Shown here in pieces: positions 1-6,300 of a stretch of 9,449 bases of DNA. The stretch comes from Eggerthellales bacterium UBA948 (GTDB lineage: Bacteria > Actinomycetota > Coriobacteriia > Coriobacteriales > UBA8131). Made by a program: the position numbers and the translations under genes. The notes beneath the pieces are model-generated. The model had not been told where the DNA came from and made no database searches. It worked only from the letters and a program-made list of their open reading frames with translations. The stretch's first letter is position 1. The number at the start of each line of letters is the position of its first letter. The stretch is taken from NCBI GenBank assembly GCA_002293265.1, contig DBCW01000005.1, positions 28,315 through 37,763 on the forward strand, read 5' to 3'.

Positions 1-360
1 GTCGGGCCACATGTATTTGTGAGAAGAACCTGCGGTGCCGGAAGAGATACAATTAGCGTCTCCTATGATGGAACAGTGTATCCATGTCATATGCTGCACG
101 ACCCTAAATTGAGTCTAGGTTCAATCTTTGATAATGATTTAGACGAGATACTTAATACACCTTTAAAAAAAGAACTGTCCTCATCAAGCGTTGAGTTGTT
201 TGATGAATGCTCGAGCTGTGAGATTAAGTTCTTTTGTGGAGGAGGCTGCAGGGCTAGATCTTACTATGCTTTTGAAAATCTGAAAAGTAAGGATCCATAC
301 TGTAGCCTAATGAAGAACTATTATGCGAATTACTTTCGCATGATGGTTGGTACTACTTGA
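1..360 (+). CDS. Radical SAM/SPASM peptide maturase, C-terminal part (5' end outside window)
   Basis: The reading frame is open from base 1 to the TGA at 358-360, so only the C-terminal ~119 residues are seen; the radical SAM core with its CxxxCxxC motif must lie upstream. The visible part is a complete SPASM domain. Counting from the GTG codon at 19, Cys5-x12-Gly18-x4-Cys23, then Cys64-x2-Cys67-x5-Cys73-x3-Cys77 and a final Cys95, matching the seven-Cys SPASM signature that binds two auxiliary [4Fe-4S] clusters. 'CSSCEIKFFCGGGC' is the diagnostic stretch. SPASM radical SAM enzymes typically modify ribosomally made peptides (thioether, C-C or other crosslinks) in the cytoplasm; a few act on other proteins, such as anaerobic sulfatase-maturing enzymes. 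The strong-SD 30-codon gene starting 16 nt downstream supports a RiPP role and could be its substrate. Family assignment is secure; the exact reaction cannot be read from this part. Confidence 0.9.
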   Translation, partial: VGPHVFVRRTCGAGRDTISVSYDGTVYPCHMLHDPKLSLGSIFDNDLDEILNTPLKKELSSSSVELFDECSSCEIKFFCGGGCRARSYYAFENLKSKDPYCSLMKNYYANYFRMMVGTT

Positions 361-362
361 TA

Positions 363-372
363 GGAGGGAGGG
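363..372 (+). promoter_or_regulatory. Strong Shine-Dalgarno for the small peptide gene
   Basis: GGAGGGAGGG lies 4 to 13 nt before the ATG at 377, immediately after the maturase stop codon. Such an extended purine-rich site is much stronger than those of the neighbouring genes. It is the main reason to believe that the 30-codon frame behind it is translated. Confidence 0.75.
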
Positions 373-376
373 AATC

Positions 377-469
377 ATGCTGTTTAATAATGGAGGCGTT
401 ACTGCATCTGCTTTTTGCATCGCAGTAGGCATCAGAGGCGGCCCATGCGTTTCGCTGGGTTGGGGATAA
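377..469 (+). CDS. Candidate RiPP precursor peptide, 30 aa, two cysteines
   Basis: Thirty codons from ATG 377 to TAA 467-469, starting 16 nt after the SPASM maturase gene and presumably co-transcribed with it. The peptide begins MLFNNGGVTAS, has Cys14 and Cys24, two Gly-Gly pairs (6-7 and 21-22), and ends GGPCVSLGWG. It has one charged residue (Arg20), no acidic residue, and is rich in Gly, Val, Ala and Ile, as expected for a membrane-active bacteriocin core. Known sactipeptides such as subtilosin A share a very short leader, an Asn-x-Gly core start and a C-terminal GLWG-like end, so a subtilosin-style cyclic thioether peptide is conceivable; that comparison is by eye. Other options are a ranthipeptide or other radical-SAM peptide, with cleavage after one of the Gly-Gly pairs. 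The precursor usually lies before its maturase, so a second one might lie upstream. I recognise no named family. Confidence 0.65.
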   Translation: MLFNNGGVTASAFCIAVGIRGGPCVSLGWG

Positions 470-505
470 TAGTTAGTGTAGTAATTTTGCTATTATTCCT
501 ATATT

Positions 506-531
506 AAGGCTTTGTTTCTATACAATGCCTT
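506..531 (+). other. Weak hairpin between peptide gene and next promoter
   Basis: AAGGCTTTG (506-514) can pair with CAATGCCTT (523-531) with one mismatch around an 8-nt loop. There is no T-run after it, so it is at best a poor terminator for the maturase-peptide transcript. It touches the -35 box of the next promoter. A second imperfect pairing, 464-472 with 490-499, precedes it. Confidence 0.3.
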
Positions 532-560
532 GACATTATTTGATATTATTATCAAATAAT
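530..560 (+). promoter_or_regulatory. Promoter of the DUF2975-HTH pair
   Basis: A consensus -35 TTGACA lies at 530-535. The best -10 is AATAAT at 555-560 (5 of 6 matches to TATAAT) with a rather long 19-bp spacer. The start codon is 24 nt further on, at 585. The whole promoter is occupied by a perfect inverted repeat, which implies repression by a dimeric DNA-binding protein. Confidence 0.55.
535..560. repeat. Perfect 11-bp inverted repeat (operator candidate)
   Basis: ATTATTTGATA (535-545), four bases TTAT, then TATCAAATAAT (550-560): 11 of 11 positions pair. The left arm shares its first base with the -35 hexamer and the right arm contains the presumed -10. A site of this symmetry inside a promoter, in front of a gene pair that includes a small HTH protein, is most simply that protein's own operator. 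An intrinsic terminator is unlikely because no GC-rich stem or T-run is present. Confidence 0.6.
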
Positions 561-584
561 GAGTTTTGTGTTGAGAGGGGATCC

Positions 585-1127
585 ATGAGCGGGGAAGAAT
601 CGAGAGAGTTACAAAAGGCATTAGGGAAAATGGAGTTGGGATTCAAATTAGCTCGAAAAATATTATTAGTTTTGCTGATAGTATTTATAATAACTTGGCT
701 TATCTTGTTGGTTCTGTCAGTTATCGACACTGTAAGCTCCGGGCTTATGCACGCGAATGTATCCGGGACAGTATACTTGTTCTTATCTGGTGTCCTGGCA
801 ATTGGTGCGATAGTTTATGCTTATAGGATCCTCTCCGACATAATTGTCGGAGAATCACCGTTTACAAATAGACTAGTTAAACATTTACGCGTAACCGGAA
901 TTTTCTTCCTGTTGTTCGCAATTGCTGAGTCTCTTTTGTCTGTTGGTTTTTATTTTGCATCAGAAGTACCAATATTTAATATCTATATGTCTGGTAATCA
1001 GGCCACAGATTCATTTATAATACATATAAACGTATCAGCACTCATAATTGCGTTTATATTCTTTGCTTTTTCCGCAATATTTAAATATGGGGTGCTTTTG
1101 CAGGAACATAGTGATGAGACGTTGTGA
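585..1127 (+). CDS. DUF2975 family four-helix membrane protein (YoaS-like)
   Basis: A 180-aa protein. I chose ATG 585, preceded by GAGAGGGG at 573-580, over the in-frame TTG at 540, because that TTG lies inside the operator palindrome. Hydrophobic segments at about 25-47, 62-82, 104-124 and 149-169 give four membrane helices. The loop 'GESPFTNRLVKHLRVTG' (89-105) and the C-terminal 'FKYGVLLQEHSDETL' are the conserved stretches of the DUF2975 family, which is typically encoded with a small Cro/C1-type regulator, like YoaS with YozG in Bacillus subtilis. That arrangement is seen here, with the regulator 12 nt downstream. The biochemical role of the family is unknown. Its position next to a peptide maturase and precursor raises the possibility of an immunity or sensing role, but its own promoter and wide distribution argue that the link may be chance. 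Confidence 0.85.
   Translation: MSGEESRELQKALGKMELGFKLARKILLVLLIVFIITWLILLVLSVIDTVSSGLMHANVSGTVYLFLSGVLAIGAIVYAYRILSDIIVGESPFTNRLVKHLRVTGIFFLLFAIAESLLSVGFYFASEVPIFNIYMSGNQATDSFIIHINVSALIIAFIFFAFSAIFKYGVLLQEHSDETL
832..853. repeat. Intragenic 9-bp inverted repeat
   Basis: TCTCCGACA (832-840), loop TAAT, TGTCGGAGA (845-853): nine perfect pairs inside the DUF2975 coding region, over the codons for the loop before 'GESPFTNR'. It could form a stable mRNA hairpin mid-gene. It may only reflect codon choice. Confidence 0.5.
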
Positions 1128-1139
1128 GGCTAGGGTGGA

Positions 1140-1370
1140 ATGCCAATAATACTAAGATTAGACCGTGTACTGGCAGATCGAAAAATGTCACAGACAGATC
1201 TTGCCGAAAAAATCGATATTGCTCCGATGAACTTGTCGAGAATTAAGACAGGGAAGATTAAGGCTATTCGCTTTTCTACGCTTGATGGCTTATGCAGAGA
1301 ACTGCGCTGTCAACCGGGCGATATTCTTGAGTACTTGACTGAAGAGCAAGTTAAAGAGCTCGGATTTTAG
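1140..1370 (+). CDS. Small Cro/C1-type HTH regulator (YozG-like)
   Basis: A 76-aa protein that is essentially a single XRE-type helix-turn-helix domain. Residues ~17-36 ('SQTDLAEKIDIAPMNLSRIK') form the recognition unit, followed by 'KAIRFSTLDGLCRELRCQPGDILEYL', the usual end of this subfamily. Length and sequence match the YozG group of small repressors that pair with DUF2975 proteins. A short GGGTGG sits in front of ATG 1140, and the gene follows the membrane-protein stop by 12 nt, so the two are surely one transcript. Being a dimer-type DNA-binding protein, it is the obvious candidate to bind the perfect palindrome at 535-560 and repress its own operon; the membrane protein may modulate it. 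Target binding is inference. Confidence 0.9.
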   Translation: MPIILRLDRVLADRKMSQTDLAEKIDIAPMNLSRIKTGKIKAIRFSTLDGLCRELRCQPGDILEYLTEEQVKELGF

Positions 1371-1545
1371 CTACACCAAAACCGTAGCAAGCGCATACAT
1401 GCGCAACTACTAGCTAATGGCTTATTGCCAGTAGCTTAGTTGGGTGATGCAAGTTAAGGCGATGTGTGAATGCAAAGATATTGCTGCGGGGCAAATGGTG
1501 GGTATGCCAAAAGGTCAACAAAAAAGTGCAAGTAAAGAATTTGAC

Positions 1546-1576
1546 TCTTGGTAGTAAATTAGTCTAACTACCAAGA
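1546..1576. repeat. 10-bp perfect inverted repeat
   Basis: TCTTGGTAGT (1546-1555) and ACTACCAAGA (1567-1576) with an 11-nt loop. A TTGACT hexamer (1541-1546) touches its left end, a layout like the operator at 535-560, but no good -10 or downstream gene is seen. It could be a protein-binding site or an RNA hairpin; no T-run follows. Confidence 0.5.
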
Positions 1577-1613
1577 CGCGGTTTAAGCATGATAAAAAAA
1601 TCGCAATTTAGCT

Positions 1614-1633
1614 AACTGCCAAACAGTTTTTTT
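1614..1633 (+). terminator. Weak Rho-independent terminator candidate
   Basis: AACTG (1614-1618), loop CCAAA, CAGTT (1624-1628), with seven Ts at 1627-1633. The stem is only five pairs, and it lies over 240 nt after the HTH stop codon. It could end read-through of that operon, but the short stem keeps confidence low. Confidence 0.35.
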
Positions 1634-1664
1634 GTGCTGTCGGAAATTAATTTGTTAATTGCTA

Positions 1665-1694
1665 TTGCTTTTTACTAATTGTTATATGTATAAT
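1665..1694 (+). promoter_or_regulatory. Promoter candidate for a small RNA
   Basis: A perfect TATAAT at 1689-1694 with TTGCTT (1665-1670) 18 bp upstream, in an AT-rich stretch. Transcription would start near 1701. No + strand protein gene lies downstream, so the product would be an untranslated RNA or antisense to the end of the trk operon. Confidence 0.45.
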
Positions 1695-1700
1695 ATGTAA

Positions 1701-1796
1701 CGAGCAAGGGGGGGCTTGCAGTAGCTCTTTTAAGTGCAAGAGCGATGGCGACTTCCCAAAGCAAGTGTTTATTAGATTAGATACTTGTTTTCTATT
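1701..1796 (+). ncRNA. Candidate small RNA with competing stems
   Basis: Between the TATAAT box and a T-rich tail lie about 95 nt that fold well by eye. Stem A is GCAAG (1704-1708) with CTTGC (1715-1719), enclosing a loop of six Gs. Stem B is GCTCTT (1724-1729) with AAGAGC (1738-1743). Stem C is the terminator-like hairpin 1762-1770/1779-1787. The single CTTGC(A) can also pair with TGCAAG at 1735-1740 or with GCAAG at 1761-1765; the last pairing would break stem C. Such exclusive pairings are typical of switching or regulatory RNAs. No known RNA family is recognised, and existence of the transcript is inferred. Confidence 0.35.
1762..1796 (+). terminator. Rho-independent terminator candidate of the small RNA
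   Basis: CAAGTGTTT (1762-1770) pairs with AGATACTTG (1779-1787) in nine pairs including two G-U, with an 8-nt loop, followed by TTTTCTATT. The stem is AT-rich, so it is weak, but position and tail fit the end of the RNA begun near 1701. Confidence 0.4.
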
Positions 1797-1835
1797 AGCC
1801 TTCAGCCTTTAGCCTAAAGCCCTCCTCCCTTGTGG

Positions 1836-1849
1836 GGCGATTTATCGCC
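1836..1849. other. Small hairpin downstream of the trk operon
   Basis: GGCGAT-TT-ATCGCC forms a short, near-perfect hairpin about 20 nt past the end of the last - strand gene. There is no T-run on either strand. It may protect or help terminate the - strand transcript. Confidence 0.3.
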
Positions 1850-1859
1850 TGGTTCTGTG

Positions 1860-1897
1860 CTGCTAGCGTTCTAAACCCCACCCTGGAGCGCTAGCAG
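1860..1897 (-). repeat. 9-bp inverted repeat around the stop codon of the last trk gene
   Basis: CTGCTAGCG (1860-1868) and CGCTAGCAG (1889-1897) pair perfectly around a 20-nt loop that contains the stop codon at 1871-1873. In the - strand mRNA it would form a hairpin at the gene's 3' end. No U-tract follows, so it is a 3'-end structure rather than a textbook terminator. Confidence 0.45.
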
Positions 1898-2569
1898 TAT
1901 GTCTTTCACCTCAGTTTCTAAACCTTCTTTATGAACAACAATAACCAGATCTCCCGGGTAGAGTGTTGTTGCACCTTTAACAATCTCCAGTGACTCTCCC
2001 CTGCCAACAGCAACTAAAAGTGAACCCTCGGGCAAACTGATGTCGGCGACTTTACGTCCCCTAGGCTTTTCGTCCAATGAGTTAGTCATCGCAGACGGAT
2101 TAGGGATGTTTACTTCCGTAACAACCAGATCCCCTTGAGTTAAGGACATGATCGCGTGCACTGCACCAAAAGTCGCTTCGCTTTCGATCAGTCTTGTAAT
2201 TACCGAGGTTGAAGACACAGCTTCGATTCCCATGCGTCTAAATATCTTTTCGTTTTTGGGATTGTTTACCCTGGCAATCGTGCGCGGTACGTTAAACACA
2301 AGTCTGGCGATCTCGCATGAGACCAAGTTGACATCGTCTGAGCCCGTGGTCGCAACAAATATATCGGCATTTTCAGCGCCTGCATCTCCAAGGTACTGTG
2401 AGTCACAACCATCGCCATGAACCATCAAAACTTTTCCGGGGAGAGTGAGTATCAAACGATCCAGGCGTTTGTCGTTTTGTTCAATAATTGCAACATCGTG
2501 ACGGCCACTCGAGAGTTTTGTGGCCAGATATTCGCCAACTTTTCCACCGCCGTTGATGATTATGTACAT
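1871..2569 (-). CDS. TrkA/RCK family K+-uptake regulatory protein (second copy)
   Basis: A 232-aa peripheral cytoplasmic protein that gates Trk/Ktr-type potassium transporters by binding nucleotide. The N-terminal Rossmann (RCK_N) domain begins MYIIINGGGKVGEYL, a GxGxxG loop at residues 7-12, with an acidic residue, Glu30 ('VAIIEQN'), at the end of strand 2 where NAD(H) or adenine nucleotides are usually held. 'DIFVATTGSDDVNLVSCEIAR' is typical of the family. The C-terminal ~90 residues form the RCK_C domain. It starts 38 nt after the related upstream gene with a GAGG site. Paired single-RCK genes of this kind occur in actinobacteria (ceoB/ceoC) and elsewhere. The pore-forming subunit is not in the window. 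Which of the pair corresponds to which named protein cannot be settled here. Confidence 0.88.
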   Translation of the reverse strand: MYIIINGGGKVGEYLATKLSSGRHDVAIIEQNDKRLDRLILTLPGKVLMVHGDGCDSQYLGDAGAENADIFVATTGSDDVNLVSCEIARLVFNVPRTIARVNNPKNEKIFRRMGIEAVSSTSVITRLIESEATFGAVHAIMSLTQGDLVVTEVNIPNPSAMTNSLDEKPRGRKVADISLPEGSLLVAVGRGESLEIVKGATTLYPGDLVIVVHKEGLETEVKDILLALQGGV

Positions 2570-2607
2570 GATCGATCCTCTTTCTTGGTGTAGCCTTAAG
2601 ATTTTGA

Positions 2608-3264
2608 CTACCCATGCATATATTGTTTAAACTCGTCGATGAGATCGGTGCGAACACATGCTAACACGATATCGCCCGCATTAAGCACACTGTCGTCAGA
2701 GGGAATCGAGCTTTGCTTAGTCTCTTTGCGCTCAAAAGCGATTATTCTGATCTCGTGGTCACGCTCCAGATCGCTTACTTTTATCGAGTCCTTACCTTTT
2801 GAACTAAGGTCTAAAGAAAAGTGGAGAATCTCGTAATCTCCAAAAGTGTCGATATGGCTACCGTGGCCGGCAACTACTTTTGAATACATTTCTTCGGCGA
2901 CCAGAACTGTGCCGCACACAAAGTCTAGTCCCAGTTGAAGATAAGCGTTTTCGCGATTTGGATTATAGAGGCGCGCCAGTACATGCGGAACACCAAAAAG
3001 GTTTCGCCCTACCTCGGAAATCATTAAATTGGTGTTATCAATATTGGTGGCAGCCACCAAAACATCACATTCTTCTACTCCGGCCTCTATCAGTACATCC
3101 TCGTCAAAGCCAACTCCGACAATGGTACGACCTTCGTAGTTTCTGCTTAACCTGCTAAACGACTCGGCGTTAACATCAATGATGGCAACGTCGTCTTTTC
3201 TCTCCGAAAACAATACGGCGAGTTGTGAACCTACTCTCCCACATCCTACTATTATTATGTTCAT
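2608..3264 (-). CDS. TrkA/RCK family K+-uptake regulatory protein (first copy)
   Basis: A 218-aa RCK protein. Residues 1-~115 form the Rossmann domain, with MNIIIVGCGRVGSQL giving GxGxxG at 7-12 and Asp30 ('VAIIDVN') as the nucleotide-ribose contact. 'DVLVAATNIDNTNLMISEVGR' is the usual RCK signature. Residues ~130-218 form the RCK_C domain ('SDLERDHEIRIIAFER...LNAGDIVLACV'). It carries Asp30 where its neighbour has Glu30, so the two may prefer different nucleotides or have regulatory and structural roles in a hetero-oligomeric gating ring. An AAGGT sits 8 nt before ATG 3264. It begins 39 nt after the M28-like gene, so all three are probably co-transcribed. Function is known from the family; partner choice is inferred. 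Confidence 0.88.
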   Translation of the reverse strand: MNIIIVGCGRVGSQLAVLFSERKDDVAIIDVNAESFSRLSRNYEGRTIVGVGFDEDVLIEAGVEECDVLVAATNIDNTNLMISEVGRNLFGVPHVLARLYNPNRENAYLQLGLDFVCGTVLVAEEMYSKVVAGHGSHIDTFGDYEILHFSLDLSSKGKDSIKVSDLERDHEIRIIAFERKETKQSSIPSDDSVLNAGDIVLACVRTDLIDEFKQYMHG

Positions 3265-3303
3265 TAGATACCTTGCCGTTCTATGTGCTGTTTGCTGCCA
3301 GAT

Positions 3304-6300
3304 CTAACTGTTTTTTATCACTTCAAGCACCAGGCTAACAACGTCAACCAGATTGTCTTCTCGTAAACGTGATACTTCATCGTCTGACCAGCGCCAGCCT
3401 AAGGGAACCTTATTACCTAACCCCATAATGGAGATTGCTCTTCCACCATGTTTTAAGGCTTCGGTCGCATCGGTATTGAAAGCGTTAAAAGCGACCGGCC
3501 CGATAGGAATGGCCATATCTTGCGCTGCGCTGCTTACAAGATTTTGCATGCGATGATCTGTCTGTATTGGGCGGAAGTTTCCTTCGCTTATCGTAAATAC
3601 CAGGTCACCTGTGCCAACGCCTACAAGGTTGATGAAGAGCGCATTCTTTAGCTCGCTGCCGTGGTTTTCAAACAAGTTAGCTAATCCAACGTTCTTTGAC
3701 TCGTTTGCGCCAAGTGCCACCAACCAAACTTCTTTATCCAGTAAAACATTGCTGGCAGACATCATGGCATCAACGTTTTCCTCAAATGTACCTCCACCAT
3801 AGGCTCCACCATTCCAGTTGTCATTGTCGGATTTCTTTTCGTTAAAGTTATCCCATGAGCCTATTTCGTGACCCTCTTTACGAGCATCGTAACGCTCATC
3901 CACGCCTAGCCACGATGAGGGTGAGTCGTCCAGTTTTTCTTTTTTCTTGCCGGTTAGTCTGTCTCCTACAGAGCCCAAGAAAGATTTCATGCGTGAATTG
4001 GGTATCTGCACCAACTCCGGTTCTGTATACTCTCCGGTTTGGGAATAGTGCTCAGAAATTGAGGTGTCATCAGCGTCATCCACATATATTTCTTTGCCGT
4101 TGTGATACTCTAGCAGGTCGGTTCCTACCGGTCGCATTACGCCTGTGGTACCCAGCGGAACAAAAGCTCCTGTTGAGCTGACCACAGAGCTGTCATCAGA
4201 AAATATTTCTTCTTTGGCTACCGGCTCGGCATGTAGGGTTGCCTGTTGAGCGGGAATGTTTCCGGTGCTTTCCAGAGAAAGACTTGGCAAATTGCGCAGT
4301 CTTGAACGCAGTCCTTGCCCCAAGCCCGGTCTTTTTGCAGGCTCACTAGAACCGGTTTGTGGATGGCTTGCTTCCTGAGACGGAACGATCACCTTTGAGG
4401 CACCGCTGTCTGATGCCGGAAGTACACTAAACGCTTGGCGGTCGATTCCGGCAAGATTGTCTTTTGATGCCGATGGTGCATCTTGGGGTGTAGGTTCCTG
4501 TGAGGATAGTTGTTGTTGGATGTCCGACTCTCTGACGCTTGACGTGTTGCGATCTTGCTCTTGCAGTTTCGTCTCAAGAATATCTTGGTGTACTTGTGGT
4601 GCATTCTGAACAATTGGAACTGCATAAGCCGGAGAGGATGTAGCAATAACCTCCGGCATTATTTGCCTATCTACATCAGGCACTGCTTGGTGGCTTTCTT
4701 CCGGAGAAACTTGTTGTTGTGTATTGGGTACATACCCCCGGTCGTAATCTGTATTTGGTGTCTGAACGACTTTTTGTTGCGCGGCTAAAGCTGCTTCTCG
4801 CTGCAATTCCTGCTCTTTTAGCTGCGCTTTGAAATGTTCTCTTGCCTGCAGATTTGGTTGATCGCTTATCTGCTGTCCATCAAGATGCTGAGCCTGAGCC
4901 TGTTCTTGTTGTTGTTCTTGTTCTTGTTCTTGAGTTTGCTGATCGTCATGCGGTTGGATAGGTGCAGCCTTGTTTTGAAGCTGCGGTTCTGCAAATCTGG
5001 ATCGCTCAACATGCACCTGATCGTTTTCGGCTGTTTCTACTTCTGCCCTGCCGCTTACGGGTACGTCGGCAAATTGTGAGCGCACTATATCGCCATCTTC
5101 GACAGTTTCTTTGTTGTCTGCAGATGCCAATTTTTTTTCAGCGTTTAGTTTTGCCTTAACAAACCATGCCGGTTTTCCGGCTAGACTTGCATCTATGGAT
5201 GCACCCTGCGCGGTGTTGTGAGAGCGATTTGAAGCTTCTTCTGCCATGCCGTCTTGCATGGCCAGACGTTCCATCTCGTCAACAGACTGAGCCGTGTTTT
5301 TGCCATCTATTGGTTGCTCAGTTTGAGCCTCACCTCTTGGCGATCTTTGAGTGATAAAAGGACTCGACAGATCGTTTCCTACAGAACCAAAAGATGGCTT
5401 GCCTTGGAGATCCCTAATCTGCTTGTGGAGATCAAATGACTCTGCTTCCGTACCACTCTGCGCTGCGTCTGTTTTTTCACCGCCTGCAATTGCTGCGCTT
5501 GCTTGCTCAACTGATGCGCCAATACCAGCTCCTACAGCTGCGGCAGCCATAGCGGCAGCGGCTGCACCGGCATCAACACTCATCTTGGCACCGGAAGACA
5601 AACCTCCTGCCAAAGCTTCGGTGTCCGATACAGAAAATCCTTGATTTTGACCGGATTCATCGCTTGAAATATCTTCGGCGTCTTTCTTGTCAAAGCCTCC
5701 TCTGGGCCTCACCCTTCCTGAACGAATGTCGCCGGTGAAATCGGCGTTGCGTCCTGCGCGCGCATCGGTTGCTGCCAGTTCAAGCTCATCAACGGTGCGC
5801 TCTCTGCGCTTGCCTCGCTCTGAACGATCTCCGCGTGAAGATCCTCTGCGACCGGCACCTTTACGCGTCGTGCCATCGCGCCTGCTTGCGCTATAACCTT
5901 GAAGCGATTCGCCGCCAGTTGTAAGAGCTGTTGCCAGACCATAAATTGCACCAATACCCGAACCGTTGCAGTTTGCGCCTTGGTTGTACGGCATAAAGAA
6001 GTTTACTATTTCTGCCACCAGCGGGATTGCTGCTGATAAAGACAACACGCCTGCAATAACTGATATCACAGTGATGACAATTGGTGGAAACGGCATTAGC
6101 AAAAGTATCGCAAACACCATGAGCGCGATAATTCCATACCTTACTACCGAGCGCATCACAGAGTAATTTTTAACTAACAATGGAGAAGCTTGAACCATTG
6201 TCCTGGCAGTATCATAGTGAGCCAAGATGACAACCTTTTTTGACCTGCCGGAGGAATCCGCCCCTTCGGGCTCGTAACGTGCAATCACATTTTGGCTTAA

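Larger units (their letters stand above)
1371..1870. other. 500-nt gap without a convincing protein gene; hairpin-rich
   Basis: This stretch separates the + strand HTH operon from the convergent - strand trk genes. No convincing protein gene is seen. It contains a short hairpin (GCGCA-TACA-TGCGC, 1391-1404), a longer imperfect stem-loop at about 1405-1441, a 10-bp inverted repeat at 1546-1576, a weak T-tailed hairpin at 1614-1633, and a candidate promoter plus small RNA at 1665-1796. It ends in CCTCCTCCC and a GGCGAT/ATCGCC hairpin at 1836-1849. A 35-codon frame (ATG 1447 to TAG 1554) lacks a good ribosome binding site. Confidence 0.7.

Noticed and set aside
540..584. Upstream TTG start for the DUF2975 protein
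   Set aside because: It lies within the promoter/operator palindrome and has no ribosome binding site; ATG 585 has one and gives the normal family N-terminus.
1371..1870. tRNA or other stable RNA gene in the gap
   Set aside because: No cloverleaf, T-loop or CCA pattern found; the hairpins are isolated. Only the unnamed small RNA candidate at 1701-1796 is retained.
2148..3158. Several + strand frames opposite the two RCK genes
   Set aside because: The - strand frames encode unmistakable RCK domains; the opposite frames show no family features and are shadows.
4898..4933. Short repeat as a CRISPR-like array
   Set aside because: Units are six bases without spacers and simply encode a Gln/Glu tract.
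3353..6166. Many + and - strand frames inside the M28-like gene, including an 85-codon - strand frame at 4389-4646
   Set aside because: The low-complexity coding sequence leaves alternative frames open by chance; their products are Leu/Phe/Cys- or His-rich, without starts or ribosome binding sites.
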